Positions 32,963 to 42,079 of a DNA stretch of 64,000 bases are shown here, one piece after another. The position numbers and the translations under genes were made by a program. The stretch's first letter is position 1. Every line of letters begins with the position of its first letter. Below the pieces are notes generated by a model. That model worked only from the letters and a program-made list of their open reading frames with translations, ran no database searches and had not been told where the DNA came from. The DNA comes from an uncultured Lachnospiraceae bacterium (lineage in GTDB: Bacteria; Bacillota; Clostridia; Lachnospirales; Lachnospiraceae): NCBI GenBank assembly GCA_910579615.1, contig CAJTUA010000014.1:1-64000 (forward strand), read 5' to 3'.

Positions 32963-35299
32963 ATGTACGGATATGAATGGACAGATGAATATGGAATATT
33001 TCGTCTGACGGTGGATGCCAAGCTCCAGAAAGAAATACGACCTGTATTCAAAGAGGAGTTGGACTTCTTTAAGATGTACGAATATTGGGATTACCCGGAT
33101 ACCACATCACCCTTGCTATGGGCAGAGGGTGTGCGCCGTTATGTCATGAATGGTATCTGTGTGGCGGAGGCTCAGGGTGGGGGAGTTTATACCCGCCCTG
33201 CCATTGTGCGCAACACCCAAGAGCGCCTGCAGCTTCAAGCCGTGGACACCAAGCGGCTGTACGAGGTTAACAAAAACCTGATGAAGAGTCTGGAGTACCG
33301 AGCCATCTCCTTTATACGTACACAGCATGACAAATACGCCTCGGAGCGCTATGCCTTTGTTTGCGCTTTTTCTGGTGGCAAAGATTCTATCGTACTGCTG
33401 GATCTGTGTGCCAAGGCGTTGGCACCGAATGAGTTCTGTGTGATTTTCAGCGATACTTGCATGGAGCTTTCTGATACTTACAAGGCAGTGGAGCGGGCAA
33501 AAGAAAAGTGGCCGGAACTCAAATTTTATTCTGCAAAGTGTCACATGGAACCATGTGACTCATGGCATGAGTTTGGACCACCTGCCGCAAAAAATCGCTG
33601 GTGTTGCGTTGTTCATAAATCTGTTCCGACACTTCTGAAACTTAGAGATATCACTAGTAATTTCAATACAAAAGCAGTAGTTTATGATGGGGTTAGGGCT
33701 GAAGAAAGTGCCCGTCGTGCAAAATATGAGGAGATAAGCGTAGGGGCAAAAAATATAAGTCAAATTAATTGTAGCCCTATTCATAAATGGAATGCCGCAG
33801 AGGTTTACTGCCATATTCTTAATGAATGTGATGAGCTCATGTTGAATGACGCATATAGAAAGGGATTGTTTAGGGTGGGTTGCATGGTTTGCCCTATGTC
33901 ATCAGATTGGTGGGATAGTTTAACTGGTGAGCATTATTCCGAAGAGATAAAGCCATTACGAACAATTGTTGAACAGTATTCATCCAATTGCAAACCTGCC
34001 CCAGAAATTCGAAAATATATAGAACAAGGTGGTTGGAAAATGCGCTCAGGTGGTCGTTATTTGCCTAATGGCGGAAATCGAGTTGGCGAGGTTATCGCTA
34101 ATAATGCGATACAATTTTCGATTAGCGCCCCAACTCAAAGTTGGATTAATGTTGCCAAATTGTTGGGTCCAATTACGGAACAAAGTGATGATAGAGGTGT
34201 ACAGAAAATTGCTAGCATAAGTTATGAGTACAGAATACTTTCTGATAACAATATTTTCTCTGTTTCCTATTTACCATTAAATAGAATGGACCGATTTGTC
34301 ATTAGCCACTTACGAGGTGTAGCGAACAAAGTTGCATATTGTAGAGGCTGTAAGGCTTGCGAGGTACAATGTCCAACAGGAGCATATAGCATTCAACCAA
34401 ATGGAAGAATATTAATCCGAGAATCAAAATGTATTCATTGTTCGAATTGTATTGGATTTACGGAGAAAGGATGCATTATAGCAAAGTCACTGTCAGTTAC
34501 AGAAGGAGGAAACAAAATGGATCTTAAAGGGATGAATCGTTATCAGAATTTTGGCTTTCGTCAGAGTTTTCTTGAGCATTTTATGACATATGGTGTCGAG
34601 TGTTTTGTTAGGCAAGAGTTGGGAACCTTGCAGTACAAATCACTGAAAGTGTGGCTTAAAGAAAGTGGAATTATAGAAATTTCAAGAATGAACAGTGCTG
34701 TGACAATTTCCTCATTAGGAGAAGCTCTGCAGAAGTTCGGACCGTACAATCCGTTTACTTGGGCGATAATATGGTCAAATTTGGTGTACAATTCGATAAT
34801 TTGTAAGTGGTTCTGCATTTCAGTTGAGCCAGGAACAAGTTTTGAAAAAGGCGATTTAGTGATGATGCTTGGAGATGCCTATTCCCCAACAACTCGTGGA
34901 AATGCTGTTGGTTCGCTCCTTGAGACATTGAGGCAGTCTCCTATAGGTGCTTCATTAAATCAGGGTTTATCAGTCTCAAAGACAGCTTACCTCCGCGATG
35001 GCTGGCAGATGCCAGATGCGGTGGCATTGCTGTACAGCCTTTACTTGTATGCGGAACACACCGGGCGTCATGCCTTTACCCTAACAGAGCTTATCAAGGT
35101 GCACGATACGCCGGATGCTCCCGGTGTCAGCCCTGCGGATATTTACGGACTGGACAACAAGAAGCTGCGCGAGTGTATTCAGGGTCTTGCGCTGACCTTC
35201 CCGGATTACATCCGTGTGTCCTTTATCAACGACTTGGATAACATTGTGTTGGAAAAAAAGCATAGTTCCCTGAATATACTTGATTTAGCAGAAGCATAA
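32963..35299 (+). CDS. brxP: BrxP: PAPS-reductase/ferredoxin-type BREX-4 protein
   Basis: 778 residues. After about 125 residues comes the PP-loop of the PAPS-reductase/DndC superfamily (FVCAFSGGKDSIVLLDL, near residue 131), then RWC214-C215-VVHK and GC307-MVC310-P, cysteines placed like the DndC Fe-S ligands. A two-cluster ferredoxin segment follows: C460-x2-C463-x2-C466-x3-C470-P and C490-x2-C493-x2-C496-x7-C504. The remaining 270 residues are helical and unassigned. In type 4 BREX this protein replaces PglX. DndC relatives activate the DNA backbone with ATP and insert sulfur, so sulfur chemistry on DNA is the leading hypothesis. Bases about 33,560-34,980 are far more AT-rich than both ends of the gene. 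Confidence 0.85.
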   Translation: MYGYEWTDEYGIFRLTVDAKLQKEIRPVFKEELDFFKMYEYWDYPDTTSPLLWAEGVRRYVMNGICVAEAQGGGVYTRPAIVRNTQERLQLQAVDTKRLYEVNKNLMKSLEYRAISFIRTQHDKYASERYAFVCAFSGGKDSIVLLDLCAKALAPNEFCVIFSDTCMELSDTYKAVERAKEKWPELKFYSAKCHMEPCDSWHEFGPPAAKNRWCCVVHKSVPTLLKLRDITSNFNTKAVVYDGVRAEESARRAKYEEISVGAKNISQINCSPIHKWNAAEVYCHILNECDELMLNDAYRKGLFRVGCMVCPMSSDWWDSLTGEHYSEEIKPLRTIVEQYSSNCKPAPEIRKYIEQGGWKMRSGGRYLPNGGNRVGEVIANNAIQFSISAPTQSWINVAKLLGPITEQSDDRGVQKIASISYEYRILSDNNIFSVSYLPLNRMDRFVISHLRGVANKVAYCRGCKACEVQCPTGAYSIQPNGRILIRESKCIHCSNCIGFTEKGCIIAKSLSVTEGGNKMDLKGMNRYQNFGFRQSFLEHFMTYGVECFVRQELGTLQYKSLKVWLKESGIIEISRMNSAVTISSLGEALQKFGPYNPFTWAIIWSNLVYNSIICKWFCISVEPGTSFEKGDLVMMLGDAYSPTTRGNAVGSLLETLRQSPIGASLNQGLSVSKTAYLRDGWQMPDAVALLYSLYLYAEHTGRHAFTLTELIKVHDTPDAPGVSPADIYGLDNKKLRECIQGLALTFPDYIRVSFINDLDNIVLEKKHSSLNILDLAEA

Positions 35300-35310
35300 G
35301 GAGAAACGAT

Positions 35311-38300
35311 ATGGCAACGAAAAAGTACAGTGAATACTTACAAATTAATCCATCCTTTGAGTCGGTTGTGGATATCGCTGCAGACAGCCGTAACAAGAAT
35401 CTGTGGAGGGAGTATATCGTAGGTGAGGACATGGAAAAACTGGTGGATTACCTTTGCCAGACTTTGGGCTATGAAACACCGGATTCCCGCCGTAGCCTGT
35501 GGCTCCACGGCTCCTACGGCACCGGCAAGAGCTATGCCGCTATCCTTGTAAAGCATTTGCTGGAGGAAAAGCGGGATGTGGTTGATGTCTACCTGCAGAA
35601 CAGCCAGAAGCTGTCCAAATTCCGCAACCGCTTTCTGAACTGCCGCAAAAACGGTGACTACCTTGTCATCTGGAAGACTGGCTGCACCGGTATTCGCACC
35701 GGCGACCAACTTCTGGTTGAAGCGGAGTTTGCCATCCGTGAGGCTTTGAAAGCAAAATTCGGTGACAGCGCCGATTATGGCTCCGCCTCCCTGCAGGATG
35801 GAGTAAAGGCACAGCTGCGCAACAAAAACATCAACTGGCAGAACGTGTTGGACACTACAATGCTGGGTGAAGACTACGATGGCTTTGAGACATTGACAGC
35901 TGCCGTGGATGACGGTAATATTGATGCGATAAAGGCTGTTGCAGAAATCATACGCACCAATCACTGGGGGCTTATCAACAATGTGGAGACCTTCAAGAAA
36001 TGGATTGAGGACATTGTTGCGGCAAACCGTCTGGACAAGAGCGGCATCTTCTTTATCTGGGATGAGTTCACCGACTATCTGCGCCACAGCGATGATCAGG
36101 TGGTTATGCAGCAGCTCTCTGAGTTCTGTAAGGAGCAGCCGCTGTTCATGTGCTTCGTCGTACACAAGGATTCCAGCTGGGTGGATGTGATGGGGAATGC
36201 TACCTATCAGCAGATTACACACCGTTTCCATGAGGTGGAATTCCATGTTTCTGCAGATGCCGCCTATGACCTTATTGCTGGATCCATCTGCACCCGCAAT
36301 GGAATGAGTGAGTATTGGAATGAGGTCAGAAAGGAACCTGTGAGCAATATCAAAAAATACCTGCCAGATATATCTGGGCTGGACGATAAAATCAGCGAAA
36401 AAATCAACGAGTTCTGTCCAATGCACCCAATGACCGTAAAGCTGCTCTCTAGCGTGGCGGAGAACTTCGCCGCTGCCCAGAGAACCATGTTCCGCTTTAT
36501 GAAGGATTCCTCCAATGAGGAACAGGGATTTTTGGGCTATATCTCCCAGAATGGACCACAGGATCAGACCTGCTGGCTCACTCCGGAATGGCTCTGGGAT
36601 TACTTCTTTACCCGCGAGAGTGATTTCCATGACAAGGAGACTAAGGTGCCAGAGTATATTCGGCACTACGAAGAAAGCTGCCATTTGGTGGAAAATGATG
36701 AAAACGCCCACCGGGTATTTAAAATCGCCATGCTACTCATGGCGGTAATGTCCACTACTAAGGGTATTTATACCAGCAGAAAAACCAGCAACGGTATCTC
36801 TGCCACAGTGGACTGCCTGGAGAACTGCCTGGGCGGTGTGCTGAGCAAGAGCCAGATTAACGATTACCTTGCCACCTTTGAGGATAGCAAAATTCTGCTC
36901 TGTGACGAGCAAGCTAATGGTATAAAGCGCCTGCAGATGCCTTTTCGTATGCAGGGCGGTGATGACTTTGCCCTTCGTTACGAGCAGAATGACAAGAAAT
37001 ATACACGTTATCAGATGTTTGCCAAGGACGGCAAGTTTTCTGCACCTTTTGAGAAAATGGCATGGGACGAAAACGACGCCACCTTCCGTAGAATGAAGAT
37101 AGCGGTCTGCTACGCAGAAAAGACCTCTATGGACAAGCGTATGAAGGAAGTTACCGATGACCTAGAAAAGAATCCGCACAAGCTTGGTCTTGTCTATGTT
37201 ACTGTGAAGGATGATGCGCAGGCACTTTCCATCCAGCATGATTTGGAGACTCGTGCGCAGGAATCCGGTGAAGACAGACTGATTATCGCGTTGGTGCGTT
37301 CTCCCCTTACTGATGATATACGTAAACAGTGGCTGACCTCTGTGACGAAGGTGGATATGGCTCGTGATAGTGGACACACTGCCGATGCCGATCGATATGA
37401 CAGAGAAACTGCTACTATCATCTCCAGATGGGTTTCTTCAGCCATTGGCGGTAAGATGTTGGCTTGGAGCGGAAACAAGCAGTGGAATAATCTGTACGGT
37501 GTGGCGCAGCTGCGCAAGACCATTCAGACTGATGTGCTTGAGGAAATCTTTCCCTATGCACCGGAAAGCATTGTTATTACCAATACCGCCTATAAGAGTT
37601 GCAACGACAGTGCACCCCTTGCGGGAATTCAGCGCACAACCAAGAATTCTCAGCTCTTCAGCGTCATCGCCGGAATCAAGCAGCTTGGCATTATTGATGC
37701 AGCTACCATTCAGGAAATTGAACAGGTATCCGGAAGCAAGGCGGCTTCTTCCATTAGTGAGCTTGCAAAATTTGTGCGGGAAAAGATGGAGTCCGGAAGT
37801 AAGGTCGTGCTGAGCAATGTGTGGGAAGAGCTGCAGAGACCGCCTTTCGGTTATTACAATACTATCGCCTGCGGTGTACTGTTGGGCTTTGTGTTCAGCT
37901 GCTATAAAGACAGCGCCTACAGCTGGACCGACAGTTCACAGGGTACTTTCGTGCTCAATGAAGCAAACCTGAAAACAATGGTGCTCAACACTTGCAAGGG
38001 CAGCATGAGTACGGATTACCTCTCCGCAGGGTCTGTTACCTGGCAGAAGTTCCGCGAGTATATCAAGGACATATTCAACCTGAATGACGGTCAGACCGCC
38101 AATGAAACCGAAGGTATGCGCTCGATGCGTGAACGTATTACTGCCACGGGCGCACCCTTCTGGTGCCTGAGATATCTCTCTGAGAGCGACTATGGCAGCG
38201 CAGAGTTTAAGGATGTCGCCAACAAGATTATTGACAATATGCAGGTGTTCATCTCTCAGGAGGGCAACACCGAAGAAGCTATGACCAATGTGTTGCAGCT

Positions 38301-39504
38301 GTTCAGCAGACGCGGAAAGCTGCGCGAGCGTATGAAAAAGGCATTTCAGGATAAAGCTGCAATGTCCAGAGCATTTAGCACATTCCTGTTTGAGTCCTCG
38401 CCAGAACTTAAAGAGATTACGGACAGGCTGGTCGTTCAGACCGAAAGCCTGAGGGATAAGATTTTTGGTGTGATGCAGAACGCTGTTTATACTTGGACAG
38501 AAGTTCAGGTGAGGGATAAGCTGACTGGTGTCGTTTCGGAATATCGCTATCTGGACGCGCTGAACAGCGCTATGAGAAATACATATCACAGTCATGAGGA
38601 TGTTATCCGGGATTTGAAGAATGCTTTTAACCATATGCGCATTGCGATACTGGCCATTGAGCCACTGCATATGCCGTGGTATAAGGCGCTGACCATTCTG
38701 CGCCGTGTCTCCCTCAATGGAATTGCGCATGTGACCCTAGAAGAAAGAGATGCGGAAATCAATGTGTTGAATACCTACGGTACAAATGCATGGGAATGTG
38801 TCCAGAATGTAAAACCTGTTTTGGAGACAATGCTAGAGCATATGCAGTTGGATTGTACGCAGCAGGAACTGGATTCCATTTACAGCGGCTTGAAAGATGT
38901 TTCCTGCGATGCAACCGTCAACCAGTTTGAAAAGGACTTGAAAGCACAAACCTCTAAAATCAGCCAGGCGAGAAATCGCAGCAATCTACTGGAGCGTTGG
39001 AAGACCCTTAGCAGCACGCAGACCGTTAAGGAATGGAGCAATGCTAGAGGTATTCCGCTACTCTGGATTGTGCCAAAGGATGTTGCCAGAGCCGTCACTA
39101 CACTGATAAGTGTGCAGAACAATGAAAGAACGCTCGATCAGGATGTTTTGAGCGCAATCAATGTGCTGGATGCCATGGATCACACTCTGCTTATTGATAA
39201 CGAAAAGGCGGAGCAGGCGTTTATGCAGGCAATTGGCGAAAACTATAAACATATCTTTATCGAAAAAAAGATGGAAATTGTTGCTGAGCTGAAACTGAAG
39301 CTTGGCAACAATGTCAGTGCTTGGGCTGTTTCCGATTTGATTACCGTACAGAAGACGCTGAAGAAGTATCAGATGGAAAAAGACAAGAAAGAGAAGTTGC
39401 AGAATGCTCAGAACAGTGTAAAAACTATGCAGGAGGCCGTACTGCGGGACAAGGTCGCTTCCTTTCTGAGCGCTCATCCAGAGTACTGCGATGACTTTAT
39501 TTAA
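35311..39504 (+). CDS. brxC: BrxC/PglY-type giant P-loop ATPase
   Basis: 1397 residues, ATG 35311 after AAGGAGAAACGAT, 11 bases past brxP. Walker A is GSYGTGKS (residues 67-74); a Walker B-like GIFFIWDEFTDYL lies near residue 245, followed by sensor-like motifs (LFMCFVVHKDSSW). The long remainder is helical with coiled-coil character at the C-terminus (KKYQMEKDKKEKLQNAQNSV). This is the layout of BrxC/PglY, AAA-like ATPases of about 1200-1400 residues present in every BREX type and needed for defence and modification. It should act in the cytoplasm with PglZ and BrxP. The gene is GC-richer than the BrxP core and shows no frame damage. Confidence 0.88.
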   Translation: MATKKYSEYLQINPSFESVVDIAADSRNKNLWREYIVGEDMEKLVDYLCQTLGYETPDSRRSLWLHGSYGTGKSYAAILVKHLLEEKRDVVDVYLQNSQKLSKFRNRFLNCRKNGDYLVIWKTGCTGIRTGDQLLVEAEFAIREALKAKFGDSADYGSASLQDGVKAQLRNKNINWQNVLDTTMLGEDYDGFETLTAAVDDGNIDAIKAVAEIIRTNHWGLINNVETFKKWIEDIVAANRLDKSGIFFIWDEFTDYLRHSDDQVVMQQLSEFCKEQPLFMCFVVHKDSSWVDVMGNATYQQITHRFHEVEFHVSADAAYDLIAGSICTRNGMSEYWNEVRKEPVSNIKKYLPDISGLDDKISEKINEFCPMHPMTVKLLSSVAENFAAAQRTMFRFMKDSSNEEQGFLGYISQNGPQDQTCWLTPEWLWDYFFTRESDFHDKETKVPEYIRHYEESCHLVENDENAHRVFKIAMLLMAVMSTTKGIYTSRKTSNGISATVDCLENCLGGVLSKSQINDYLATFEDSKILLCDEQANGIKRLQMPFRMQGGDDFALRYEQNDKKYTRYQMFAKDGKFSAPFEKMAWDENDATFRRMKIAVCYAEKTSMDKRMKEVTDDLEKNPHKLGLVYVTVKDDAQALSIQHDLETRAQESGEDRLIIALVRSPLTDDIRKQWLTSVTKVDMARDSGHTADADRYDRETATIISRWVSSAIGGKMLAWSGNKQWNNLYGVAQLRKTIQTDVLEEIFPYAPESIVITNTAYKSCNDSAPLAGIQRTTKNSQLFSVIAGIKQLGIIDAATIQEIEQVSGSKAASSISELAKFVREKMESGSKVVLSNVWEELQRPPFGYYNTIACGVLLGFVFSCYKDSAYSWTDSSQGTFVLNEANLKTMVLNTCKGSMSTDYLSAGSVTWQKFREYIKDIFNLNDGQTANETEGMRSMRERITATGAPFWCLRYLSESDYGSAEFKDVANKIIDNMQVFISQEGNTEEAMTNVLQLFSRRGKLRERMKKAFQDKAAMSRAFSTFLFESSPELKEITDRLVVQTESLRDKIFGVMQNAVYTWTEVQVRDKLTGVVSEYRYLDALNSAMRNTYHSHEDVIRDLKNAFNHMRIAILAIEPLHMPWYKALTILRRVSLNGIAHVTLEERDAEINVLNTYGTNAWECVQNVKPVLETMLEHMQLDCTQQELDSIYSGLKDVSCDATVNQFEKDLKAQTSKISQARNRSNLLERWKTLSSTQTVKEWSNARGIPLLWIVPKDVARAVTTLISVQNNERTLDQDVLSAINVLDAMDHTLLIDNEKAEQAFMQAIGENYKHIFIEKKMEIVAELKLKLGNNVSAWAVSDLITVQKTLKKYQMEKDKKEKLQNAQNSVKTMQEAVLRDKVASFLSAHPEYCDDFI

Positions 39505-39519
39505 TGTGGAGGCGATGCA

Positions 39520-41868
39520 ATGAAATTAGACGAGTGTTTGAATGTTCTCAAGGAAGAAAAAAAGCAAAAGATAGGTTGCAGATTTCCTAGCAGGGTTATT
39601 TTGCTTCATAGTCGGGAAGACTATCAGTCTGCCATTGCATCGCTGAAATTGCTGTGTGATAGAACTGTACTGCCGGAAGAACTGTTTTCCGGAGCGGATC
39701 TCATGCCTGCCTATGACAAGATATTAGATAGCGTTAAGTCCAGTGAATGGCTGCTCCTACCGGGTGTCAGCGAGTATCTGAGGCTGTTTTATAAAAGCGA
39801 ACAGAAATCAGGAAGATTTGCCAAACTGTGGCATAGCATTGTGGATGCCTTAAATCGTGTTAGAATCATTATTCCGCTGTGGAACTGTGATGCTTTATGG
39901 CATGACAATTCTCTTGGCTTTCAGAGCGATGAACGTCAGGATGACTATGTTTACAATATAGACAATGATACCACGATGCCGGAGAAAATGAATATACTGG
40001 TGTTCTCCTCTGACTTTGAGGAGTATATTGGACAGCTTGGCGGCAAGTTCTCCCTTATTGTTGGTCTGAGGGAGTGGTATGAACGGATGCTGGAGGACAC
40101 AAAGCCGTTTGAGGATTATTGCCTTCTTACCAGGCAGACAAGGTCGATAACTCCCATTGTTGGTGATATCACGATTCGTGTTATCAGTGATACTTTTACA
40201 TTTGTCCGTGAAAACCTGCAGAATGGCCATATTTTGAAAGAAATAGACTGTCAAGGAGGTATCCTTGATGAACTGTTTGAAGAGTCGCTTAAAAATAAGT
40301 CTGTCAATGACGCGATTTTGCACAGATTCAATGTACTGTCCTTTGACAGCAATTCTATCATTTCCAAGTGGAATGGCATGCCGGAAAGTAAAAAACAGTT
40401 GATTAAACTGTGGTATCATTTGAATCCGGACAGCAGCTATCTTTGCAGATGTATCGCAAGCTATAAACTGACCGATGTAGAGGAGCATGTTCTTCTAGAT
40501 ATCTTTGATGTAATGCAGTATCATCCGGAATGGGTAAATGAATGGCAGACTTTAGTGAAGCTGCTGGACATCAATAAGAGTGAGAAGTATTTTACCAAAT
40601 TGAATGCCATTCCGGTATTCGAAGAGCGTCTGCCATTCCTATCTAGTAACACCAGGGAAGAACGTATTTATATCCTTCGCATGGTGGGTCAGTGGCTGAA
40701 GCAGGATGCGGATCAGGTGCGGGTATCCAGTGAGCTGAAGAACATGTATCCGCTGCTGCAGGCATATCTTTGCGCAATGCCGGATTCTGTTGAACCGATT
40801 TACGAGGAATATATATCAGACTATAAAGCGCACAAGCTGGCAAATACTCTGCCAGAATCTGATGAGGTGTTCTTCCGGGGAATCGAGCCCGATGTCCTTC
40901 CGTACCGCTATGCTGTTCTCAACCAGAACATGAAAGACAACACGGCTGTACTTTGGATTGACGCAATGGGCTTTGAATATCTGTCCCTGCTACTGCATGT
41001 ATTGGACGAAAATGACAAGGGCAACGTTCTGAGCGCTGAGCTTGCGCAGGCTTCACTGCCAACTGAGACAAAATATAATGAGCAATGGAAACAGATGTCC
41101 GTGCGCTGTGAAAAGCTTAATAAGTTGGACAAGCTGGCGCATAGAGGCGTTGTTGACGAACCAGATTATTATGCCTGCATCGAGGAGCAGTTGATGTTCT
41201 TTAACAAAGTCTCGGATACTGTCAGCGAGCTTATGAAAAACTATCATCGGGTTATTATTACCGGTGATCATGGAACAAGCCGGCTGGCGGCGAGATTCTT
41301 TCACATCAGACATGGTCTTCCAGCACCGAATGGTGCTACAGTCCTTAGCCATGGTAGATATTGCAGCATTGAAACCGTACCAGAAACAATCTACGAAACT
41401 ATAAAAGAAGTATCAGATTCAGAAGGGAATCGTTATCTTGTTTTCGGCTCTTATGACCATTTTGTGATTGGCGGCTTTGCTGCCGGTGGCGATGATGATA
41501 ATGCTATATACGGAGAGGTTCATGGCGGTGCTACGCCAGAAGAGATGATTGTACCGATAGTTGTTTTTGAAAGCAAACAGCAGCTTCCCCTGACAGTGAA
41601 GTGGGAAGGTCAAAAGTCTGAAGCAAAACTGAAAAAGCGTATAGCAAAGGCAAAGCTAGAATTCAGCCGTGATGTAAAAGCACTGCAAGTGAAAGTCGGT
41701 GCAACAGACGCAACCTGCGTTTCCGAAAATGACAAGGTGTGGTCCATTGAGTTTGAGAGAATTGAGCCCGGACAGTATGTGCCAGTTATCGTTGCAGATG
41801 GCCAGATTATCAGCATTGATATCCCTTTAACTGTGGTGTCGGCATTAGGCGGAGGAGGCGATTTGTAA
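39520..41868 (+). CDS. pglZ: PglZ, alkaline-phosphatase-fold BREX protein
   Basis: 782 residues, ATG 39520 after GTGGAGGCGATGCA. The PglZ domain (alkaline-phosphatase superfamily) occupies the second half: VLWIDAMGFEYLSLLL with metal-binding D481, and VIITGDHGTSRLAARFF with D583-H584. VHGGATPEEMIVPIVVF follows, a typical late PglZ motif. PglZ is the one protein common to all BREX types; its nuclease/phosphodiesterase fold is needed but its reaction in defence is not settled. The N-terminal 450 residues are helical. It ends with TAATG, overlapping the start of the zinc-ribbon gene by one base. Confidence 0.9.
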   Translation: MKLDECLNVLKEEKKQKIGCRFPSRVILLHSREDYQSAIASLKLLCDRTVLPEELFSGADLMPAYDKILDSVKSSEWLLLPGVSEYLRLFYKSEQKSGRFAKLWHSIVDALNRVRIIIPLWNCDALWHDNSLGFQSDERQDDYVYNIDNDTTMPEKMNILVFSSDFEEYIGQLGGKFSLIVGLREWYERMLEDTKPFEDYCLLTRQTRSITPIVGDITIRVISDTFTFVRENLQNGHILKEIDCQGGILDELFEESLKNKSVNDAILHRFNVLSFDSNSIISKWNGMPESKKQLIKLWYHLNPDSSYLCRCIASYKLTDVEEHVLLDIFDVMQYHPEWVNEWQTLVKLLDINKSEKYFTKLNAIPVFEERLPFLSSNTREERIYILRMVGQWLKQDADQVRVSSELKNMYPLLQAYLCAMPDSVEPIYEEYISDYKAHKLANTLPESDEVFFRGIEPDVLPYRYAVLNQNMKDNTAVLWIDAMGFEYLSLLLHVLDENDKGNVLSAELAQASLPTETKYNEQWKQMSVRCEKLNKLDKLAHRGVVDEPDYYACIEEQLMFFNKVSDTVSELMKNYHRVIITGDHGTSRLAARFFHIRHGLPAPNGATVLSHGRYCSIETVPETIYETIKEVSDSEGNRYLVFGSYDHFVIGGFAAGGDDDNAIYGEVHGGATPEEMIVPIVVFESKQQLPLTVKWEGQKSEAKLKKRIAKAKLEFSRDVKALQVKVGATDATCVSENDKVWSIEFERIEPGQYVPVIVADGQIISIDIPLTVVSALGGGGDL

Positions 41869-42068
41869 TGGTCAGGAAAAAGTTATGTTGTGAATGTGGC
41901 AAACCGCTGTCCAAGGACGAAGTTGCACTCACACGGAAACTAACAGATGTAGATGCCAAGGAGTTTTACTGTCTCGATTGTTTTGCAGAGTATATTGGCT
42001 GTACTATAGATGACCTGAAGATAAAAATTGGTGAGTTCAAGGAGCAGGGCTGTACTTTGTTCCTCTAA
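41868..42068 (+). CDS. Small zinc-ribbon protein in BREX-4 operon
   Basis: 66 residues. The ATG shares one base with the pglZ stop (TAATG) and relies on coupling or on GGAGGAGGCG about 15 bases upstream. C7-C8-E-C10 and C35-L-D-C38 form a likely zinc ribbon (CX2C...CX2C, reading CCECGKPLS and FYCLDCFAEY), with C45 nearby. The rest is a short acidic helix. Its strict coupling between pglZ and brxL, without frame damage, argues that it is a working part, perhaps a structural or DNA/RNA-binding subunit. No named family recognised. Confidence 0.7.
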   Translation: MVRKKLCCECGKPLSKDEVALTRKLTDVDAKEFYCLDCFAEYIGCTIDDLKIKIGEFKEQGCTLFL

Positions 42069-42079
42069 GGAGAAATAGA

